This document shows, piece by piece, positions 28,148 to 36,969 of a stretch of 64,000 bases of DNA. The notes beneath the pieces are model-generated. The model did no database searches. It was given only the letters and a program-made list of their open reading frames with translations, and had not been told where the DNA came from. The first letter of the stretch is position 1, and the number at the start of each line of letters is the position of its first letter. Source of the stretch: Marasmitruncus massiliensis (GTDB lineage: Bacteria; Bacillota; Clostridia; Oscillospirales; Ruminococcaceae); contig NZ_FYDE01000004.1 of the NCBI RefSeq assembly GCF_900186535.1, positions 372,001 to 436,000 of the forward strand, written 5' to 3'. Made by a program: the position numbers and the translations under genes.

Positions 28148-29704
28148 TTGCGACCGACATTTTTAGGATTTGAGACAGGCAGAAAGGGGCTGTCGGTGGT
28201 TCAAAAAGGTTTGGACATCACCGGGCAGAATCTATCCAATATCAGCACCCCTGGGTACACCCGCCAAAGGGTCGATCAGGTTTCAGTCGGCGTTTCCAGT
28301 TTCCGTTCGAGATATGCCGTAAATACGACGTACCTCGCGGGGCAGGGCGTTTCGATCAGCGGGATCAGTCAGACCAGAGATTCATTTTTAGACAAACGTT
28401 TCCGCGAGGAGTTCAGCGATACCTATTATTACAATCAGAAATATACGATTCTCAGCGATATTGAGAGTGTAGTGGATGAATATGCATCGAGCAGCGGCAT
28501 TTCGGATGCACTGAACGAAATATTCTCCGCACTTCAGGATTTCAGCGCGGAGAATGCGGATGAGGCTTCCTGCGCAAATATTCTTTGCACGACATTTAAG
28601 GGTATGACGCAGGTGCTGCAGGAGTCTATCTCCAAGCTGGACAAGGTTTCGGAGCAGCAGAAATTTGATCTCGGCGTTTCTGTGGACTATGTAAATGACG
28701 CGTTGAGCCAACTGGCAGGGCTTAATAAGCAAATTTCCACGGACATGGCCATTAATATCAATAATTCCGAATACAGTGCTCCGAATGAGTTGCTGGATGA
28801 ACGAAATCTGATTTTGGACGAACTGTCACGATACGGGAATATTGATGTCGCTGAGCAGGCAAACGGCAGCGTCACGGTCACCATGAACGGGCACACGGTG
28901 GTAAGCGGGAATCAATTTGAAACCATTAACTACACGCAGCGTTCGGATGGTACAGTAAAGCTTAGCTGGCAGAGCGACGGCAAAGAAGTGAAACTCGCCT
29001 CCGGTTCTCTGAAAGCGTCGGTAGAACTGATTAACGGCAGAGGTCCCAATATCCAGTCTGCAAATGAAACGACTGAAAAAGGCGTGCTTTACTATAAAGA
29101 CAGGCTGAATACGTTTGCGAGAACTTTGGCAGATACAGTGAACCATATTATACCCGAATTGGACGCCGACGGCAATATCCAGAAAGACAGCTTGGGAAAT
29201 GTTGTCTATAAACAGTTGCTTGGCGCTTTGGTGCAAAACAGCGACGGTACTTTCTCAACTTCGCAGGATGTTATGATTACGGCGGAAAACATTTCCATTA
29301 CGGATGCGTGGAGCAAAGATTCCAGTTACGCTGTTTTCCGCAATGGCAGCTTTGCGGGAAGCGATTACATCAATCAGATGACCAGCGCGCTGAAGGTAAG
29401 CGATCAAAATCAGTTCAATACCAATGGTTCCTATTTTACCGGGACCTTTTCCGATTATATTCAGGATATCAGCAACACCTGCGCGGCAGATACCAGCTTT
29501 GCATCAGGCAGGCTGGACGCGTCTGCCGCAATATCGGATGAGCTGCTCGACCGCAGGGATAATGTCATGGGCGTATCCGAAACGGAAGAGACAACCAATA
29601 TGCTCATGTATCAGCGCTCTTTTCAGGCGATTTCCAGGCTGATGACCGCTATGGATGAAGCGCTGGATACCATCATTAATAAAATGGGAATTGTCGGCCG
29701 TTAA
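28148..29704 (+). CDS. flgK: Flagellar hook-associated protein 1 FlgK
   Basis: Exported junction protein between hook and filament, 518 residues. The N-terminus has the rod/hook-family motif GLDITGQNLSNISTPGYTRQ; the C-terminus has NMLMYQRSFQAISRLMTAMDE, the matching D0 helix. The start is TTG at 28148, with the G-rich GACGGGGGG upstream. Length is normal. Confidence 0.95.
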   Translation: MRPTFLGFETGRKGLSVVQKGLDITGQNLSNISTPGYTRQRVDQVSVGVSSFRSRYAVNTTYLAGQGVSISGISQTRDSFLDKRFREEFSDTYYYNQKYTILSDIESVVDEYASSSGISDALNEIFSALQDFSAENADEASCANILCTTFKGMTQVLQESISKLDKVSEQQKFDLGVSVDYVNDALSQLAGLNKQISTDMAININNSEYSAPNELLDERNLILDELSRYGNIDVAEQANGSVTVTMNGHTVVSGNQFETINYTQRSDGTVKLSWQSDGKEVKLASGSLKASVELINGRGPNIQSANETTEKGVLYYKDRLNTFARTLADTVNHIIPELDADGNIQKDSLGNVVYKQLLGALVQNSDGTFSTSQDVMITAENISITDAWSKDSSYAVFRNGSFAGSDYINQMTSALKVSDQNQFNTNGSYFTGTFSDYIQDISNTCAADTSFASGRLDASAAISDELLDRRDNVMGVSETEETTNMLMYQRSFQAISRLMTAMDEALDTIINKMGIVGR

Positions 29705-29738
29705 CGGCAGCGTGATTAGAATTGGGAGATGAGTTAGA

Positions 29739-30785
29739 ATGAGAGTCACTCAAGGCATGTTGACCAGAAGCTTTCTGAAAAATATCAATACAAATTTATC
29801 AAACCGCGCGAAATCCCAGGAGAAAATTGAAAGCGGAAAAAAATTCAGCAGGTCGTCAGAAAATCTGTCCGACGCCGCCCGCGCGCTGAAAGTTCGTGAA
29901 GAACTCTATGCAAACAAGAAATATCTGTCCAATATTGAAAATGTGCAAAGCCGCCTTTCTGCCGCGGAGACAAACTTAAGCTCCATTAACAGCGTTTTGG
30001 TAACGGCTTGGGACAAAATGCAGAAAGCGCTGACCGATACCTCGACCAACGAAAGGGATATCCTTGCCCAGGAAGTCGACAGCCTGAAGGACGAGGTTCT
30101 TCAGTTCGCAAACTCCCAGTTTTCCGACAAGTATCTGTTTGGCGGGAGCAACAACGGCAGCGCCCCGTTCACGGAGGACTCCGCTACCGGCAAAATCCTG
30201 TATAACGGCGTTCCTGTCGATGACATTAAAAAGGACACGGACGGTACTTATTATTACTATAAAACCCCGGCTGATGAAGCCGGCGATATCAAAACCGCTG
30301 TACCGGAAAACTCTGATGTTTATCTGGACATTGGGCTGGGGCTGAATATGACCGGAAGCACGGTGGATCCGCGTTCTGCGTTTAAGGTGTCTTTTTCCGG
30401 CCTTGATATCTTCGGGTGCGGAACGGATTCGGAGACAGGACTTCCCAACAATGTCTTCAGCCTCCTTTCAAACGCGGTGGATACAATGAATTCACAGCCA
30501 ATGGACAGCGACCAACTTTCTCAGATCAGTGATTTTCTGAAAACCAAAACGCAGAAAGTGCTGCTGAGCATTACTGATATTGGCACAAAAACGAACTTCT
30601 TGGACAACAGTGCCAACCGCCTTGAAAATGATATTCTCAACTTAACGACGGCGCAGCAGACACTTGAGATCACGGATGACACATCAGAGACAATTCAATG
30701 GAAAATGTATGATTATGCGTATAAGGCAACTTTGCAGATGGGTTCAAAGGTGCTGCCCCTTTCCCTGATGGATTTTATTAGTTAA
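29739..30785 (+). CDS. flgL: Flagellar hook-associated protein 3 FlgL
   Basis: Second hook-filament junction protein, 348 residues, related to flagellin. The N-terminal D0/D1 helices (KNINTNLSNRAKSQEKIESG) and FANSQFSDKYLFGGSNNGS are typical; the C-terminal helix includes TLQMGSKVLPLSLMDFI. GGGAGATGAG lies before the ATG at 29739. Confidence 0.94.
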   Translation: MRVTQGMLTRSFLKNINTNLSNRAKSQEKIESGKKFSRSSENLSDAARALKVREELYANKKYLSNIENVQSRLSAAETNLSSINSVLVTAWDKMQKALTDTSTNERDILAQEVDSLKDEVLQFANSQFSDKYLFGGSNNGSAPFTEDSATGKILYNGVPVDDIKKDTDGTYYYYKTPADEAGDIKTAVPENSDVYLDIGLGLNMTGSTVDPRSAFKVSFSGLDIFGCGTDSETGLPNNVFSLLSNAVDTMNSQPMDSDQLSQISDFLKTKTQKVLLSITDIGTKTNFLDNSANRLENDILNLTTAQQTLEITDDTSETIQWKMYDYAYKATLQMGSKVLPLSLMDFIS

Positions 30786-30833
30786 AGAAGCATCTGACAA
30801 AAGGCTGTAAGTGTTAAAGAAGGTGTTATACTT

Positions 30834-31433
30834 ATGGAACCATTACTGAGGATTGAAACAATTCCAATTGAATATCAGTTGCAGATTCAAAGGCCGCGCC
30901 TTGAAATGCGCCAGGCGGACAATCCGCAGGGAGTCATGGAAAAAACTCCATCTTCCTTAAAAATCAGTACACAAAATATTCAGGTGCGCCTTGACACGAC
31001 CGAGATGCGCAGCAGTATCGGTTTAAAAAGTGCAAAAACGCTGATCTCTGACGCCGCCACTTATGGAAAGCAGGTTGCGCTGGAAGCGATAGGGGAAATG
31101 TCTCGCTATGGGGATGAGATCAGTCAGATTCAGGACGGCGTGACGGTGGCGGGCTTAATTAAGCAAAAGATGCTTGAGCAGCCGGACACTGTGACTGTAT
31201 TTCTACCCTCCACCGGACCTGTCATCTCGTGGGAGCCGAACCAAATGAACATACAGTATGACGCCGGAAAGCTTGAATTTGAGTGGGAAGTCAACCAAAA
31301 TGTGATGAATTATGTCCCGGGAAAATTCGAAATGCTTATTAAACAGTATCCTAAAGTGCAGATTGAATACTTGGGGGACCCAAATTACGTTCCCCCAAGC
31401 GCGAATCCGAATTATGAGGAAGAATCTGCGTAA
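30834..31433 (+). CDS. DUF6470 family protein of the flagellar locus (YviE-like)
   Basis: Protein of 199 residues recognised by its place between flgL and fliW and by the family opening, MEPLLRIETIPIEYQLQIQR, with a later FEWEVNQNVMNYVPG segment. Bacillus YviE occupies the same position. The function is unknown. There is no signal peptide, membrane segment or catalytic motif. GAAGGTG lies upstream of the ATG. Confidence 0.8.
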   Translation: MEPLLRIETIPIEYQLQIQRPRLEMRQADNPQGVMEKTPSSLKISTQNIQVRLDTTEMRSSIGLKSAKTLISDAATYGKQVALEAIGEMSRYGDEISQIQDGVTVAGLIKQKMLEQPDTVTVFLPSTGPVISWEPNQMNIQYDAGKLEFEWEVNQNVMNYVPGKFEMLIKQYPKVQIEYLGDPNYVPPSANPNYEEESA

Positions 31434-31504
31434 AATCAGAAAGACAGCTATGCAATTATGCTCATTTGCATAGCTGTTTGTCGTATCTGCGAAAGGATGT
31501 TGGT

Positions 31505-31933
31505 ATGAAAATTTACACAAGGGATTTTGGAGAAGTAGATGTCGCCGAAGAAGACATTGTTACGTTTATTCAACCGATATATGGTTTTGAAACGCTTTCA
31601 AAGTATGTGTTTCTGTACGATCAGAATAACAGTCATATTGTCTGGCTGCAATCGGCGGAGGAAAAAGATATTTGTTTTATTTTAACCGATCCTGCAATCG
31701 TAGACCCGGGATATAAACCTGACCTGCCTCCATCTGTTGAAAATCAGCTGGGCAAAGGCGGCTTTATGCTGTGGCTTGTAACAGTGATCGCTGCGGAATT
31801 TCTGAACTCCACTGTAAACATGAAAAGCCCTATCGTCGTGAACCCTGCTACGAAAAGGGCTATGCAGCTGATTCTGGAGGAGGATCTTCCCATACGCGGC
31901 CCGCTGTTGAAAAACAGAAGGGAGAGTCGCTGA
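31505..31933 (+). CDS. fliW: Flagellar assembly factor FliW
   Basis: Protein antagonist of CsrA that is released when flagellin is exported, so flagellin synthesis is relieved or repressed according to need. It has 142 residues with the typical ends IYTRDFGEVDV and NPATKRAMQLILEEDLPIRGPL. A frame opens upstream at 31466, but the ATG at 31505 follows AAAGGATG and matches homologues. csrA begins one base after the stop, so the two proteins are made together. Confidence 0.94.
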   Translation: MKIYTRDFGEVDVAEEDIVTFIQPIYGFETLSKYVFLYDQNNSHIVWLQSAEEKDICFILTDPAIVDPGYKPDLPPSVENQLGKGGFMLWLVTVIAAEFLNSTVNMKSPIVVNPATKRAMQLILEEDLPIRGPLLKNRRESR

Positions 31934-31934
31934 A

Positions 31935-32159
31935 ATGCTGATATTATCCAGAAAGTGCGGAGAGTCCCTTCTCATAAATGGACAGATCGAAGTGAAAATC
32001 ACAGAAATTTCCGGCGATAAGGTGAAAATCGGAATAGACGCACCGAAAGATTTTGTAATACTCAGAAAGGAACTTTGCCAGACCGTGGAAAGCAATAAAG
32101 AGGCAGCCAGCGGAACGGTTACCCCTGATATGCTGAAATTTATCTCAGAGTTAAAATAA
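31935..32159 (+). CDS. csrA: Carbon storage/flagellin translation regulator CsrA
   Basis: RNA-binding translational repressor of 74 residues. It starts MLILSRKCGESLLINGQIEV and continues KVKIGIDAPKDFVILRKEL, the strictly conserved core; the C-terminal extension is typical of the FliW-dependent Firmicutes type. In Bacillus its main target is the flagellin mRNA. The flagellin gene is not downstream here and was not found in the window. Confidence 0.96.
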   Translation: MLILSRKCGESLLINGQIEVKITEISGDKVKIGIDAPKDFVILRKELCQTVESNKEAASGTVTPDMLKFISELK

Positions 32160-32188
32160 AGGAAGACAGAATCAAATTCTATCTTCCT
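32160..32188 (-). terminator. Hairpin between csrA and the convergent PilZ-like gene
   Basis: AGGAAGA, one mismatch and AGAAT pair with ATTCT and TCTTCCT around a 3-base loop that holds part of the minus-strand stop codon. Only the minus strand is followed by a T-rich tail (TTTATTTT), so it should mainly end the PilZ-like transcript. Confidence 0.65.
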
Positions 32189-32834
32189 CGGCGTCTTCTT
32201 CATCAACCTCAATGATCGGAAATATTTGGTTTAACTTTTCCAAATATTCAGACAAATTTGTATTTGACGACTCGGACAGGGATAAGATCTTGCATCGGTA
32301 TCCGGCTTTCTCCTCCCCGAAATCGATTGTCTGAAAGACTTCAACCAGTACCTTTTTCAGATGGACGGGATCTTCCGTACTGATGAAAAGCTGAGTACCG
32401 ACTGCAAATTTTTCATTGGAAGTAAATTTAATGGTGGTCATCGAGATGGAGTAAATCTCCGCGTCAAATTTTATCAGCTTGCCGATGGGAAGATGAAATG
32501 TCTCAGCCTGCGACAGAACCGGACTCAGCTTTGCATGAATAGAGGTCTCCACCGACAAGGCAAGTTCCGCTTCCGCCAAAAGTTTGTCGTTCACATTGAC
32601 GATTCGCAGCAGCTTCGGGGAAGACAGATAGACCTGCCCCGTAAAACAATGCGTTTCCTGGTCCTCTATCACACGCACAATATGAGCAGTGGTTCCAAAT
32701 TTCATCAGAGGAACAAATCCGCTGCGAAACTCTACGGCACGGTCCTGATGCAGAATACAGGCGTATCCTTCTTCCAGAACGGCTCCGTCTTCTGTTTTTA
32801 AAAGTGCTTTGAAATACCGCCTTTGACGGCTCAT
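32172..32834 (-). CDS. PilZ-like domain protein, antisense within the flagellar cluster
   Basis: Protein of 220 residues with two beta-rich halves, laid out like YcgR-type flagellar brake proteins. The C-terminal half (about 122-205: AEIYSISMTTIKF, VGTQLFIS, GYRCKILSLSES) follows the PilZ fold pattern. However, the usual RxxxR linker and D-x-S-x-x-G residues that bind c-di-GMP are not clear; a basic QRRYFKALL lies at the N-terminus instead. Binding of c-di-GMP is therefore uncertain. AAAGGGGG precedes the ATG. It is the only minus-strand gene among the flagellar genes. Confidence 0.55.
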   Translation of the reverse strand: MSRQRRYFKALLKTEDGAVLEEGYACILHQDRAVEFRSGFVPLMKFGTTAHIVRVIEDQETHCFTGQVYLSSPKLLRIVNVNDKLLAEAELALSVETSIHAKLSPVLSQAETFHLPIGKLIKFDAEIYSISMTTIKFTSNEKFAVGTQLFISTEDPVHLKKVLVEVFQTIDFGEEKAGYRCKILSLSESSNTNLSEYLEKLNQIFPIIEVDEEDAEEDRI

Positions 32835-32955
32835 TGAAGATATCCCCCTTTAGACTATTCCGGTCACAGCAATTCGTTAGAAAAATAGAACAATATATTA
32901 TTATGATTATAATATATATTCGGCAATTTGCAAATAAATTTAAGGAGAATGTGTC

Positions 32956-33441
32956 ATGGACACGATCACTGAATTGTGTGAAATGCTTGCAAAAAAGAAA
33001 GACATTTTTCTGCAATATGAGAAGGATACGCAGGCTTTGCTTTCCTGTGAAGTTGACGACATTGAAACGTATATGAAAAGCCGGGAAAGGCTGTCCGGAG
33101 AGGTGGACCATATCGATGCGGCTTTGGACAGGCTTGCGGCAGATAACGCAGAAAACCAGACGGCTATCCGTCAGGCCTTGAAAAACCATTGCGGCCGCAA
33201 TCAGATTCCCGCTGAGCTTTGGCCGGTTTTTGATTCTGCCCAACAGATTTTTGCAGTTGTTCATCGTATCCGGCAGATAGAATCACGGGCGGAAGAACGG
33301 ATCAAATTTGAACAGGGAATCCTGTTGGAAAAGATCAAAAAACTGAATCGCAGCACCACTGCACAGGCGTCCAAATTTTATGGCACCGCGGGTATCTCGT
33401 CACAGACCAGTTTTTTCCCCCTTTCCTATAAAAAAGCGTAG
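32956..33441 (+). CDS. Putative flagellar chaperone (FlgN/FliT-like helical protein)
   Basis: A 161-residue, mostly helical, charged protein just before fliD. There is no signal peptide or catalytic motif. Its N-terminal half (MDTITELCEMLAKKKDIFL, then DIETYMKSRERLSGEVDHID) has the helical-hairpin pattern of FlgN/FliT-type export chaperones, which bind FlgK, FlgL or FliD. Position suggests FliD as the client. No family signature was recognised with confidence. AAGGAGA lies nine bases before the ATG. Confidence 0.5.
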   Translation: MDTITELCEMLAKKKDIFLQYEKDTQALLSCEVDDIETYMKSRERLSGEVDHIDAALDRLAADNAENQTAIRQALKNHCGRNQIPAELWPVFDSAQQIFAVVHRIRQIESRAEERIKFEQGILLEKIKKLNRSTTAQASKFYGTAGISSQTSFFPLSYKKA

Positions 33442-33554
33442 ATAAATTGTAAATTTTATAAAGATGCAGTTGAATTTGGCTGTTTTTGGACGATAACATA
33501 ATTAGACGTAAATGATGCGGCTCAAATTTTTGAAGCCGGGCAGGAGGTTGTTTT

Positions 33555-36437
33555 ATGAATACAGTGAGTTCATCCAATAGCTACAGCACCAGTGCTGCAA
33601 CCAGTAAGGGCATGTCCGGTCTTGTATCGAACATGGATACAGAGAGCATGGTCGAGAGCCTGCTGTCCGGCACACAAACTAAAATTGATAAGCAGAATCA
33701 ACTGAAACAGACGACTACCTGGAAACAGGAGTTTTACAGGCAGATCATTACAGATATCAATACATTCCAAAGCACCTTTTTTAATTCTTCATCCAGCACC
33801 AATCTGATGTCCGCAAGCTTTTTCAATGCCATGTCCGCAGTTACCAAATCCGAGGCGGTTTCTGTAACGGCGACATCCAGTGCGGCGGCCGGCAAAACTG
33901 AGATTCAGGTAGGCCAGCTGGCAACGGCTACGAAATTGCAGTCCGGGGGAACAGTAAGCGGTACGTTGACCAGTGCGCTCGATTTGTCCGCGCTGGACCG
34001 GACGGTTGTTTTCACAGTGGCTTCAGAAGATGATGGCACTCATGAATATTCTATTGATCTCAGCAAATGCAGTACAACGCAGGAGTTGGCGGATCAGATC
34101 AAAGAAGAATTAAAGGATATGGGCAGCGGTATTTCCGCGTCTGTTGATGAGAAAACCGGGAAGCTTGTGATCAGCGGTGAGGGTGTCAGCGTTTCCAGCA
34201 AGTCTTCGCGCCTTGGCATGCAGATGCTCGGTGTCTCCGCCGGTTCCAAAACAACCGATGGCAAACTGACCACGACCGCCGACCCGGATGCCGACGCTAC
34301 TATCACGGTCGCACTCGACGGCGTGTCCCATGTGATTACGCTGGACGACATAGATAAAATGGAAGCTGATCTTCTTAAAGACGATCCGGATAGAACTTTT
34401 GACAATAATGAAGAAATTTTAACTGGATATTTGCAGAAACAGTTGGATTTTGAGTTTGGTGCGAATGCGATCAAAGTTGGGCTAAGCGGCAAGAATATGA
34501 CATTGAGCACTCCCACGGCTGGCCGTCAGATTACTGTTGGCGGTAATAAAATTACATACCAGTTGTTCGGAATTCAGGAAGGCCAGTCGAATAAAATTGC
34601 TTTGGGCCAGCAGCTCCAGAACGTAGGGTTCTCAACAGCGCTTCAGGGCAGTTCTTATACATTCACGATCAATGGAGAGCGTTTTGAGATTGACAATACA
34701 ATGACAGTCAATCAGGTCATTAATAAAATCAACAGTAGCAAGGCGAATGTTCGCATTACCTACAGCGAGCTGGAGGATAAATTTACCATCCAATCCGCTT
34801 CCACGGGCTCGGGATATAACATTACGATGACACAGGAACAGGGCAATCTGCTGAATGTGATGTTCGGCGATGTTGTTATTGACGGTGATGCCGTCAAGAC
34901 CGGCACAACTGTTTTGAGCAATGCGCTTACCACAAATACGGTTGCGAACAGTTTAACGGCAGAGGTAAAAGCGCAAGTGGATGCCGTCACCACTTTTACA
35001 AGTGGAACTTTTAAGCTGACGGTGGACGGAACAGCTTACAGTATTTCAGTACCTGCTAAGTCCAGTGGCACGTATGATCGTGAAGAATTATTTACGCTGA
35101 TTAATCAGGGGCTTGCTGATCGTTTTGGCTATGCTCAAAGCGGCGAGCAAAATATTGCACTGGCGTCGGACGGTACTGGTTATAAACTCGAAGTGAATAA
35201 CGGCTCCAATGTGTCCTTCGCGAAAACCGATGATATTTATACGGGTGACGACATTGATCCGTCAAAAGTTGCTGATGCCGCGAAGACGAATTTACAACTG
35301 GCATTTGGCTTTGAGAATACCGATAATGTTGCGAAAAGCATTGAAGACCCAGCAATATCAGATTTGCTTACAAAAATACATCTAGCGGGTCTATCAACGT
35401 CTTTTGATGCGGATACAGGAAAAATTTCTATTACAGGAACTGGAACCTTTACTGGTATTGATGACGACGCTGAACTCATGAAAAAGCTGTTCGGTACAAC
35501 TACGCTCCAGTTGGGATATGATGACCCAGAAACTCCCAATGTGGCTGCTGTAGCCGGTCAAAATGCGATTGTAACCATTAACGGCGTTGATACTGAGCGC
35601 AGTTCCAACACTTTTACTTCCGGAGGATTGTCAATCACACTTTTGGAAACAACGGGTTCTTATCAAAAGAATAGCGATGGAAGCTTTGAACTGGATGAAA
35701 ATGGTAATAAAATCTTTACAGGGGAAACAGCAACGGCCACCACTACCAAGGATACCGACAAGATTTATGAAGGGCTGAAATCATTTGTCGAAGCCTATAA
35801 CAAGCTGATCGGAGATTTGAATTCCAGAATAGATGAGGAAGCAACCTACCGCGATTATGCTCCGCTTACTTCTGCTCAGAAAAAGGATATGTCCGAATCG
35901 GAGATCAAACTGTGGGAAGAAAAGTCGAAAACCGGCCTTCTGCGCAATGATACAAATATCAGCTCTTTTCTGAGCAGCATGCGCTCAGCGCTATACACGA
36001 AACCGGATGGCAGTGATTTTGCGCTCTATCAGATCGGCATCGAAACCAGCAGCGAGTGGGAAGATAAAGGAAAACTGGTGATTGACGAGTCCAAACTGAA
36101 GAGCATGATCGAGACCAACTCGCAGGATATTCAGGATCTGTTTGCGAATGCGACGGATGGCCTTGCCATAAAGCTCAATTCTGCTATCAAAGCAACCGCC
36201 AATACAAATTCTTCTACTCCGGGAACGCTTGTCGGTCTTGCCGGTGTTGTGGGAAAAGCAACGGAAATCACCAATACGCTCACGAAACAGCTTCGCTCGA
36301 TCAATTCTAAAATTGAAGAGTTGCAGGATAAATACGAAACTGAAAAAAACAGGTATTGGAAGATGTTTGACAGCATGGAATCAGCGTTGTCCAGCTTAAA
36401 TTCCCAGTCTTCCTGGCTGGCTCAGCAATTCTCGTAA
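33555..36437 (+). CDS. fliD: Flagellar filament cap protein FliD, enlarged
   Basis: Filament cap that inserts flagellin subunits at the tip; also often an adhesin. At 960 residues it is about twice the common 450-500. The conserved N-terminal part (GMSGLVSNMDTESMVESLL) and C-terminal coiled coil (LTKQLRSINSKIEELQDKYE, then SSWLAQQFS) are intact; the extra length lies in the variable surface domains (about 230-730), which include several flagellin_IN-like segments (ITINGVDTERSSNTFT). CAGGAGG precedes the ATG. A possible promoter is discussed in the findings. Confidence 0.92.
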   Translation: MNTVSSSNSYSTSAATSKGMSGLVSNMDTESMVESLLSGTQTKIDKQNQLKQTTTWKQEFYRQIITDINTFQSTFFNSSSSTNLMSASFFNAMSAVTKSEAVSVTATSSAAAGKTEIQVGQLATATKLQSGGTVSGTLTSALDLSALDRTVVFTVASEDDGTHEYSIDLSKCSTTQELADQIKEELKDMGSGISASVDEKTGKLVISGEGVSVSSKSSRLGMQMLGVSAGSKTTDGKLTTTADPDADATITVALDGVSHVITLDDIDKMEADLLKDDPDRTFDNNEEILTGYLQKQLDFEFGANAIKVGLSGKNMTLSTPTAGRQITVGGNKITYQLFGIQEGQSNKIALGQQLQNVGFSTALQGSSYTFTINGERFEIDNTMTVNQVINKINSSKANVRITYSELEDKFTIQSASTGSGYNITMTQEQGNLLNVMFGDVVIDGDAVKTGTTVLSNALTTNTVANSLTAEVKAQVDAVTTFTSGTFKLTVDGTAYSISVPAKSSGTYDREELFTLINQGLADRFGYAQSGEQNIALASDGTGYKLEVNNGSNVSFAKTDDIYTGDDIDPSKVADAAKTNLQLAFGFENTDNVAKSIEDPAISDLLTKIHLAGLSTSFDADTGKISITGTGTFTGIDDDAELMKKLFGTTTLQLGYDDPETPNVAAVAGQNAIVTINGVDTERSSNTFTSGGLSITLLETTGSYQKNSDGSFELDENGNKIFTGETATATTTKDTDKIYEGLKSFVEAYNKLIGDLNSRIDEEATYRDYAPLTSAQKKDMSESEIKLWEEKSKTGLLRNDTNISSFLSSMRSALYTKPDGSDFALYQIGIETSSEWEDKGKLVIDESKLKSMIETNSQDIQDLFANATDGLAIKLNSAIKATANTNSSTPGTLVGLAGVVGKATEITNTLTKQLRSINSKIEELQDKYETEKNRYWKMFDSMESALSSLNSQSSWLAQQFS

Positions 36438-36458
36438 TGTAAAAATGAGGTGACCCTG

Positions 36459-36833
36459 ATGGCAAATAGCCCCTATGAGCAGTATCAGAAACAGTCGGTT
36501 ATGACGATGACACAAGGCGAAATGCTGACGAAACTGTATGAAGAAATTATTAAACAGTTGAGCGGGGCGGTCCTGTTCATTGATTCGAAGGATTTTTCCA
36601 AAGCGAATCAGGCGCTGCAGAAGGCTCAGAAAATATTCAATCATTTAAAAGCCACGCTGGATCACAAGTACCGTATCTCCCAGAACCTGGATTCCTTGTA
36701 TGATTTTTTCATACAGCAGATCATACTGGCCAATATCAGAAAAGAGGTCAAGCCAGTTCAGGATATCATCCCAATGGTTGAGGAATTGAGGGACACCTTT
36801 GTTCAGGCTGACCGAATCGCCAGAAAGCAATAG
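36459..36833 (+). CDS. fliS: Flagellin export chaperone FliS
   Basis: Small helical chaperone (124 residues) that binds the flagellin C-terminus before export. It has the typical YEQYQKQSVMTMTQGEMLTKLYEE start. The ATG at 36459 follows GAGGTGA; an upstream GTG at 36450 is inside that site. It lies 21 bp after fliD and ends at a terminator, closing this transcription unit. Confidence 0.94.
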   Translation: MANSPYEQYQKQSVMTMTQGEMLTKLYEEIIKQLSGAVLFIDSKDFSKANQALQKAQKIFNHLKATLDHKYRISQNLDSLYDFFIQQIILANIRKEVKPVQDIIPMVEELRDTFVQADRIARKQ

Positions 36834-36841
36834 TTTTTTAC

Positions 36842-36876
36842 AAAAAAGTCCTATTTTGGGACTTTTTTATTTTTTT
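36842..36876 (+). terminator. Intrinsic terminator after fliS
   Basis: AAAAAAGTCC pairs with GGACTTTTTT across a 7-base loop, followed by a further T7 tract. Confidence 0.85.
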
Positions 36877-36969
36877 ACTTTCGTTTATTTTCTTTTAGCC
36901 GATACGTTTTATAGTGATGATCTATTACGTTGAAAAAAAATTACAGATAAATTATGGAAGTGTGATTGG

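Noticed and set aside
32160-32188. Terminator for csrA on the plus strand
   Set aside because: The hairpin has no T-tract on that side (CGGCGTCTT follows), so only the minus-strand role is supported.
36898-36905. GCCGATAC, a good sigma-28 -10 element before the cadherin-like repeat gene
   Set aside because: No TAAA-type -35 is found at 14-16 bases upstream, so I did not list it as a promoter, although position alone would fit.
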